Assembly (NCBI GenBank): GCA_903822495.1
Contig: CAIJPD010000066.1
Span: forward strand, 62,001 to 126,000
Length of the DNA: 64,000 nucleotides
DNA from: an uncultured Chloroflexota bacterium
GTDB lineage: Bacteria > Chloroflexota > Limnocylindria > Limnocylindrales > CSP1-4
Direction of reading: 5' to 3'
The translations under genes were made by a program, and so were the position numbers. Below, piece by piece: positions 59,021-64,000 of the stretch (its first letter is position 1; the number at the start of each line of letters is the position of its first letter). The notes beneath the pieces are model-generated. The model searched no databases and was not told the DNA's origin. It was given only the letters and a program-made list of their open reading frames with translations.

Positions 59021-59206
59021 GCGCCGCGGCGTAGGCCCCGCGGGGATCGGCGCGGCGATCGGCGGGGTCCGACCGGCCCGGCCCGCGGCCCGGCCCGGGT
59101 GGTATCGTGCCCGCAGATTCGGGAACCCGTTGCCAACATGCGGAAACGTGGGCCTGAAACGCGAGACGCGGATGATCAGCGAAGAACGTAGCGGAGCGTG
59201 CCTGGG

Positions 59207-60601
59207 ATGCCGAAGGATCTGCGCAGCTTTCTGAAGCGCCTCGAGGAGAACGCGCCGGACGAGTTTGTCCGTGTCGAGCGCGAGGTGGACCCGGTCTACG
59301 AGCTGCCGGCGGTCATCCGCCGCCTCCAGGCGGATCGTCGCGACCCCGCCGTCCTGTTCGAGCACGTCAAGGGCAGCCGCATTCGCGCCATCACCAACGT
59401 GCTGGGGAGCACCCGCCTCCTGGCCGAGGCGCTGGAGACCACCCCGGACAAGCTGACCCAGACCTACATCGACCGCGAGGACAAGCGCCACCCGGTGCAG
59501 ATCCTCGGCCAGGGGCCGGTGCAGGAGGTGACGATCACCGGCGACGACATCAACCTGTATGACCTGCCCATCGTCACCAACTGCGAGAAGGACTCCGGCG
59601 CCTTCATCTCGGGTGGCGTGAGCACCGTCAGGGACCCGGAGACGGGGATCCACAACTCCGGCATCTACCGGATGATGGTCCACGACAAGAAGACACTCGG
59701 CATGAGCTACGAGAAGCACACCCACATCGGGCGCGTGCATCGCCACGCGGAGGCGCGCGGCGAGGCCCTCGAGTGCGTCGTCTGGGTGGGCCACCACCCG
59801 GCCACGCTGCTGGGCTCGCAGTCCAAGATCCCCTTCGGCGAGGACGAGTACGAGGTCATGGGCGGCCTCCTGGAGGAGCCCCTGGCCGTGGTCAAGGGCA
59901 AGACCGTTGACATCCTGATCCCCGCCTACGCGGAGGTGGCCATCGAGGGCCGCATCCTCCCCGGCGCCCGCCTCCCCGAGGGCCCGTACGGCGAGTTCAC
60001 CTGGTACTACGGGCTGGAGCGCTCGTCGCCGATCATGGAGGTGACCGCGATCACCTTCCGCGCCGACGCCATCTACCACCACCTGTTTGCCGCCCACCCG
60101 GAGCACAACCTGACCGGCCGGCTGGGCCGCGAGTCCGTGCTCTACAAGCGGGTGAAGCAGTCCGTGCCGTCCGTCCAGGCGGTCCGGATGCCCATGTCGG
60201 GCATCTGCCGCTTCACGGCCTACGTCCAGATCAAGAAGGAGTTCGACGGGGAGGGCAAGCTGGCCGCGCTGGCGGCGCTGGCGGCGGACCCGTTCGTCAA
60301 GCTGGCGGTGATCGTCGACGACGACATCGACATCGACAACGACTCGGACGTCCTCTGGGCGATCGCCACCCGGATCCAGCCCGACAAGGCGACCTTCTTC
60401 GTCCAGGACTCCGCCGTGAGCCGCCTGGACCCCGCCAGCTACTCCATCTGGAGCCGCTGGGAGAAGGACACCATGAACACCAAGTGGGCGATCGACGCGA
60501 CCATGCCGATCGAGGCTCCGTTCGAGGAGCGGGCCGACGTGCCGCGCGAGATCTGGGAGAAGATCGACCTCTCCCAGTACATCGTCCCCACCAAGCGCTG
60601 A
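59207..60601 (+). CDS. UbiD-family prenyl-FMN decarboxylase (first of pair)
   Basis: A 464-residue enzyme with the family start KDLRSFLKRLEE, cofactor residues Asn150 and Arg155 (NSGIYR) and the intact catalytic LPEGPYGEF motif with Glu258 and Glu263. It probably decarboxylates or carboxylates an aromatic or unsaturated acid. ATG 59207 is preferred to GTG 59198. It is followed by a 135-residue protein and a second UbiD in the same direction; all need UbiX (38602). Confidence 0.94.
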   Translation: MPKDLRSFLKRLEENAPDEFVRVEREVDPVYELPAVIRRLQADRRDPAVLFEHVKGSRIRAITNVLGSTRLLAEALETTPDKLTQTYIDREDKRHPVQILGQGPVQEVTITGDDINLYDLPIVTNCEKDSGAFISGGVSTVRDPETGIHNSGIYRMMVHDKKTLGMSYEKHTHIGRVHRHAEARGEALECVVWVGHHPATLLGSQSKIPFGEDEYEVMGGLLEEPLAVVKGKTVDILIPAYAEVAIEGRILPGARLPEGPYGEFTWYYGLERSSPIMEVTAITFRADAIYHHLFAAHPEHNLTGRLGRESVLYKRVKQSVPSVQAVRMPMSGICRFTAYVQIKKEFDGEGKLAALAALAADPFVKLAVIVDDDIDIDNDSDVLWAIATRIQPDKATFFVQDSAVSRLDPASYSIWSRWEKDTMNTKWAIDATMPIEAPFEERADVPREIWEKIDLSQYIVPTKR

Positions 60602-60632
60602 GCGCCGAACCGAAGCAGCGAGGACCCAACCG

Positions 60633-61040
60633 GTGAACGACGCTGAGCAGATCAAGAAGAACACCCTGTGGACCGCGGTGGTCAACATCGACCTCCAGCT
60701 CTACAAGGCCAGCGTGTACAAGCTCCGCTGGGGCACGCCGGCGGCCGGCATCGACATGGCCCTGCCGTGCTACGACGAGGCGCTCCAGGTGCTGGGGGAG
60801 AACGACTGGCCCGGCAAGATGGCCGAGCAGGCCCGCACGCTGGCCGCGCGCATCGAGAAGTTCAAGGTGACCCTCAACGCGCGCGACGTGACGACCGCGT
60901 CGTCCGATCTCACGCGCCTGGTGTACGCGTTTGAAGACCTCCGGGCCTCCGTCCGCCACTTCCCGGCCGAGGCGCCTGCCAGCGCCACCGGGATGCGGAC
61001 TGCAATGGGGCTGCCCACGGAGCGCCTCTCCGGGATGTAG
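60633..61040 (+). CDS. Small helical protein between two UbiD genes
   Basis: A 135-residue protein, not recognised. It is predicted mainly alpha-helical (IKKNTLWTAVVNIDLQLYKASV, split as two helices; MAEQARTLAARIEKFKVTL; SSDLTRLVYAFEDLRASV) with no signal or metal motif. The GTG follows AGCGAGGA, 31 bp after the first UbiD stop and 58 bp before the next. It is not the small zinc-finger D subunit of hydroxybenzoate decarboxylases. It may be a third subunit or adaptor for the UbiD pair. Confidence 0.8.
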   Translation: MNDAEQIKKNTLWTAVVNIDLQLYKASVYKLRWGTPAAGIDMALPCYDEALQVLGENDWPGKMAEQARTLAARIEKFKVTLNARDVTTASSDLTRLVYAFEDLRASVRHFPAEAPASATGMRTAMGLPTERLSGM

Positions 61041-61098
61041 GTTTGGGGTCCACGCGACCGGGGGCGCCCCGGCCGCGCCGATCCCCAGGAGTCGCCGC

Positions 61099-62445
61099 GT
61101 GCCCTACCGCGACCTTCGCCAGTTCCTGAATCGCCTGAAGGCCGAAGGCCAGCTGGCCCGCGTCCGCCGGCCCGTCAAGACGGAGTTCGAGATCGCGGCC
61201 GGCATCCGGAAGATGTCGGACACCAGGGGCCCGGCGCTCTGGTTCGAATCCGTCGTTGGCTCGACGATGCCCGTCGTGGGCTCGCTCTTCGCCGACCGGG
61301 CCAAGGCGATGCTGGCGCTGGACGTCGCCACGCCGGCCGAAGGCAACGAGAAGTTCCTTCGGGGCCTCCATTCGCCCATCCCGCCGCGCGAGGTAGGGAC
61401 GGGGGAGTGCCAGGAGGTGGTCCTGACCGGCGAGGACGTCGACCTCTTCGCCCTGCCCCTGCCCGTCTACTCCGGCAAGGACGGCGGCGCCTACGTGACG
61501 GTCGCGCTGGAGATCAGCCGCGACCCCGAGGACGGGCTGGCCAACGCCTCGGTCTACCGCGTGATGCGGCTGGACCGGAACCACCTGGCCGTCATGTCCC
61601 ACGCCTTCCAGGGGCTGGGCACCCACATGGCCAAGGCCGAACGGCTGGGCGTCCCGCTGGACGTGGCGATCGTCAACGGCTGCGACCCGGTCCTGCTCTA
61701 CGCGGCGCAGGCCAAGGTGCCGGCCGGGTTCGACGAGCTGGGGATCGCGGGCGGGATCAACGGGCAGCCGGTGGACGTGGTGCGCGGCAAGACCGTGGAC
61801 CTGCTGGTGCCGGCCACGGCCGAGATCGTCATCGAGGGTCGGATCCTGCCGGGCGTCCGCGCCATGGAGGGCCCGTTCGGCGAGTTCACCGGCTACTACG
61901 GCCCGGCGGAGGAGAACCAGGTGATGGAGGTGACCGCCATCACCCATCGCCGGGACCCCATCTTCCTGGCCGGCCTGACCGGCGTCCCCAACACGGACAA
62001 CCACGTCCTCAAGTCGTTCGCGTACGAGAGCACCCTCTACGAGGACCTGCGCAAGACGTTCCCCGAGGTGACCGCGGTCTCGTTTCCGGACTGGGGCGGG
62101 ACGCAGTACGTGGCGGTGGTGGCGCTCCGCCAGCGCTACAAGGGCCAGGCGCGCCACCTGATCCTCAACGCGCTGGGGCACGCCGCGCGGCCCAAGTGGG
62201 TGATCGTGGTGGACGAGGACATCGACGTCCACGACACCGAGCGGGTCATGTGGGCGATGGTCACGCGCGGCCAGCCGGCCGACGACATCATCACGGTGGC
62301 CGGGGTCGCGGGCGGACCGCTGGACCCCTCGGCGCCGGAGAAGGAAGTGATCAGCGTCATGGGCTTCGACGCGACACGCCCCTTTGGCGTGCGCTTCCCC
62401 GAGGTGGTGGAGGTCCCGGGCGCCGACGACTTCACGATCGACTGA
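61099..62445 (+). CDS. UbiD-family prenyl-FMN decarboxylase (second of pair)
   Basis: A 448-residue UbiD. YRDLRQFLNRLKAEGQL is the usual N-terminus; Asn149 and Arg154 (NASVYR) and Glu257/Glu262 in MEGPFGEFTGYYG complete the site. GTG 61099 is chosen because AGGAG lies 8 nt upstream. It differs clearly from the first copy, so the two could form a hetero-oligomer or act on successive substrates. Confidence 0.94.
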   Translation: MPYRDLRQFLNRLKAEGQLARVRRPVKTEFEIAAGIRKMSDTRGPALWFESVVGSTMPVVGSLFADRAKAMLALDVATPAEGNEKFLRGLHSPIPPREVGTGECQEVVLTGEDVDLFALPLPVYSGKDGGAYVTVALEISRDPEDGLANASVYRVMRLDRNHLAVMSHAFQGLGTHMAKAERLGVPLDVAIVNGCDPVLLYAAQAKVPAGFDELGIAGGINGQPVDVVRGKTVDLLVPATAEIVIEGRILPGVRAMEGPFGEFTGYYGPAEENQVMEVTAITHRRDPIFLAGLTGVPNTDNHVLKSFAYESTLYEDLRKTFPEVTAVSFPDWGGTQYVAVVALRQRYKGQARHLILNALGHAARPKWVIVVDEDIDVHDTERVMWAMVTRGQPADDIITVAGVAGGPLDPSAPEKEVISVMGFDATRPFGVRFPEVVEVPGADDFTID

Positions 62446-62520
62446 GAGCGGGTGAGGTCACGCCGTGCGATCACGGCGCCATCGCACCGGGTCGGCATTG
62501 ACGCTGGCCCCACGACCGCA

Positions 62521-62550
62521 TAGTCTGTGCGTACGGTGTTAGTACGCACA
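62521..62550 (+). promoter_or_regulatory. Toxin-antitoxin operator: 9-bp-arm palindrome on a -10 box
   Basis: TGTGCGTAC (62526-62534) and GTACGCACA (62542-62550) are perfect arms with a 7-nt spacer. TAGTCT (62521-62526) shares one base with the left arm and fits a -10. The antitoxin ATG is 12 nt below. Antitoxin binding here would repress the operon. Confidence 0.7.
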
Positions 62551-62562
62551 CAGGTCGTCCGA

Positions 62563-62847
62563 ATGTTGCCGAACAAGCCACAGCCGGCCAAGAGCGAGCG
62601 GATCTCGGTTCGGGTGTCGCCGACGCAGCGGGAGCTGCTCGGCGCGGCCAGCCGTGTTTCGGCCGTCACGCTGACTGACTTCATCCTGGAGGCGGCGACG
62701 GCGCACGCCGAGGACGTCCTCGCCGATCGACGCTCCTTCCCTGTCTCGGACGAGGCGTATCGGGCCTTCGTCGAGCTGCTGGACCGGCCGGTGCAGTCCA
62801 AGCCGCGGCTGCGGGAGCTGCTCTCGAAACCGTCCGCGTTCGACTAG
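62563..62847 (+). CDS. DUF1778-family antitoxin (TacA-like)
   Basis: A 94-residue ribbon-helix-helix antitoxin. SERISVRVSPTQRELLGAAS, then VTLTDFILEAATAHAEDVL are the DUF1778 strand and helices (about 8-50). The C-terminal RPVQSKPRLRELLSKP segment is the part that neutralises the GNAT toxin. ATG 62563 is preferred to a GTG at 62527, which lies inside the operator. The toxin gene starts 6 nt after its stop. Confidence 0.92.
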   Translation: MLPNKPQPAKSERISVRVSPTQRELLGAASRVSAVTLTDFILEAATAHAEDVLADRRSFPVSDEAYRAFVELLDRPVQSKPRLRELLSKPSAFD

Positions 62848-62853
62848 CTCGCC

Positions 62854-63372
62854 GTGGGCTCGTTCACGCCGCCGGAGCTGCTGACCGCCCGACACGACCG
62901 CAGCCAGTTCGACTGCGGCTCCACGGCCCAGACCCAGTGGCTCCGCCAGCACGCGCTCTTCGCGATGGGCCAGGACACCGCCCGTGTCTACGTGACGTGC
63001 CCGCTGGGTGAACCCCACGTCGTGGGCTACTACTCGCTCACGGTGGGCTCGGTGGGCTCGGTGGGCCCGGCGATCGCGCCCGCACGGATGACCAAGGGCG
63101 CCGGCCGGTATCCGCTCCCGGTGATCATCCTCACGCGCCTTGGGGTGGACGTCTCGGTGCAGGGTCGCGGCATCGGCCGCTCGCTCGTCGTGGACGCGCT
63201 TCGGAGGGTGAGCCAGGCGGCGGATGCGGTGGGGGTCCGGGCCCTGCTGATCCACGCCGAGAACCCAAGGGCGAGGGCGTTCTACGAAGGGCTGGCCGAG
63301 TTCGAACCCGCGCCATCGGACCCGTTGCACCTGTTCCTGTCGTTGAAGGACATTCGGACGGCCCTCGGCTGA
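62854..63372 (+). CDS. GNAT-family acetyltransferase toxin (TacT-like)
   Basis: A 172-residue GNAT protein paired with a DUF1778 antitoxin. The acetyl-CoA loop is VQGRGIGRSLVVDAL (Q-x-x-G-x-G/A), and the C-terminal ENPRARAFYEGLAEF motif is typical. Relatives acetylate the amino group of charged tRNAs and stop translation. A small GSVGSVG duplication follows YYSLTV. The start is GTG 62854, just after the antitoxin stop. Confidence 0.93.
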   Translation: MGSFTPPELLTARHDRSQFDCGSTAQTQWLRQHALFAMGQDTARVYVTCPLGEPHVVGYYSLTVGSVGSVGPAIAPARMTKGAGRYPLPVIILTRLGVDVSVQGRGIGRSLVVDALRRVSQAADAVGVRALLIHAENPRARAFYEGLAEFEPAPSDPLHLFLSLKDIRTALG

Positions 63373-63397
63373 CGAGCTCAAGTTGGAGACGATTGGC

Positions 63398-64000
63398 TCA
63401 GGACTGGGCGCGCTCCTGCGCGGCGCGCGCGGTAGCGAGCGCGGTTCGGGCGCCCTGGTCCACGAAGAACCCGTCGGCGCCCGTGCCCAGGAAGCGGAAG
63501 CCCATCCGGAGGTAGGGTTCGAACGTCGCCGGGTCGTAGAGGAGGACCCCCGGCGCCTTCCCGTGGGCGCGGCAGGCATCCACCACGCCGCGGATCGCGT
63601 TGCGGAAGGCGAGTGCCTCCAGGTCGCCGGGGACGCCAAGCGAGTGCGACAGGTCGGTGGGCCCCACGAAGAGGACGTCGACGCCGTCGATGGCGGCGAC
63701 CGCGTCAATCTCGCGGACCAGCGACGCTGACTCGACCTGGACGATCCCGAGGACGTCGCGGTTCAGGTCCCGCACGCCGGCGTGCGACATGCGACCCAGC
63801 CCGGCTCCGCGCGTCCGGAGGGCCACGCCGCGCACCCCGTCCGGCGGGTAGCGGAGGAACGAGACCACCTCCCGGGCCTGCTCTGCGGTCTCGAGGCGGG
63901 GGACCATGATCCCTTCGGCGCCGAGGTCCAGCGCGCGCCCGATGCGGAGGCGCTCCCCGGACTGCACCCGCACCAGCGCCGCGGCCCCGCTGACCTCCAC
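63398..64000 (-). CDS. HpcH/HpaI aldolase/citrate lyase-family protein, C-terminal part
   Basis: The right window edge truncates the gene; 201 codons are visible. GAEGIMVPRLETAEQA is the metal/phosphate region and DVLFVGPTDLSHSLGVPG is the signature of HpaI-type class II aldolases, which cleave 4-hydroxy-2-oxo acids to pyruvate and an aldehyde. The metal-binding VQVES Glu is present. The true start lies beyond 64000. It fits the end of an aromatic meta-cleavage-like route, but its neighbours are outside the window. Confidence 0.9.
   Translation of the reverse strand: MEVSGAAALVRVQSGERLRIGRALDLGAEGIMVPRLETAEQAREVVSFLRYPPDGVRGVALRTRGAGLGRMSHAGVRDLNRDVLGIVQVESASLVREIDAVAAIDGVDVLFVGPTDLSHSLGVPGDLEALAFRNAIRGVVDACRAHGKAPGVLLYDPATFEPYLRMGFRFLGTGADGFFVDQGARTALATARAAQERAQS

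Overview
The window is about 70% G+C with densely packed genes, GTG/TTG starts, GTGA/ATGA stop-start overlaps and almost no non-coding DNA. The gene mix (carAB, two-subunit M16 peptidase, many molybdenum hydroxylases, UbiD enzymes, leaderless-looking promoters) fits a high-GC Chloroflexota genome of the Limnocylindria type. That placement is inference from gene content only; there is no rRNA or marker gene here. No tRNA, rRNA, CRISPR or intact transposase was seen. No gene-free stretch exceeds about 300 bases.

Bases 1-29,000 are partly housekeeping and partly accessory. In order: a gluconate-dehydrogenase small-subunit fragment and a nitroreductase (minus), carA-carB, a CopC/membrane-protein pair (minus), an enoyl-CoA hydratase homologue, paired M16 peptidases with an MFS exporter, a low-complexity secreted protein with an ECF sigma/anti-sigma pair, a degenerate PfkB-like protein, a YedK/HMCES protein, a TPR-rhomboid protein and a class III aminotransferase. 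Then come a three-subunit molybdenum hydroxylase (19.9-23.7 kb), a DMSO-reductase-family enzyme (23.8-26.5 kb), a frameshifted pentapeptide-like gene, a MazEF pair and a MoeA-like molybdopterin-binding protein.

Bases 29,000-41,700 form what looks like one catabolic regulon. A minus-strand run encodes a DUF6282-type hydrolase, an SDR, a second molybdenum hydroxylase (large, FAD and 2Fe-2S subunits), a UbiD-family decarboxylase with an altered active site, and a hydantoinase/dihydropyrimidinase. Divergent to it are a CoxG-like protein, the flavin prenyltransferase UbiX, an IclR regulator and an aldehyde-dehydrogenase homologue lacking its catalytic cysteine. A 16-bp IclR-type palindrome sits on the promoter of the minus-strand run and recurs with two changes before iclR. 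The set suggests hydroxylation, decarboxylation and hydrolytic opening of a (hetero)aromatic or cyclic-amide substrate. This is the best candidate for an undescribed system here.

Bases 42,000-64,000 hold more catabolic units: an orphan molybdenum-hydroxylase large subunit between two related MFS carriers; an iron-ADH/HyuA/HyuB operon with a zinc-ribbon fused to HyuB; two SDRs and a methyltransferase; a transporter/hydrolase/luciferase-like oxidoreductase operon facing an isochorismatase-type hydrolase; a UbiD/small protein/UbiD operon; a DUF1778-GNAT toxin-antitoxin pair with a perfect palindromic operator; and a truncated HpcH/HpaI aldolase.
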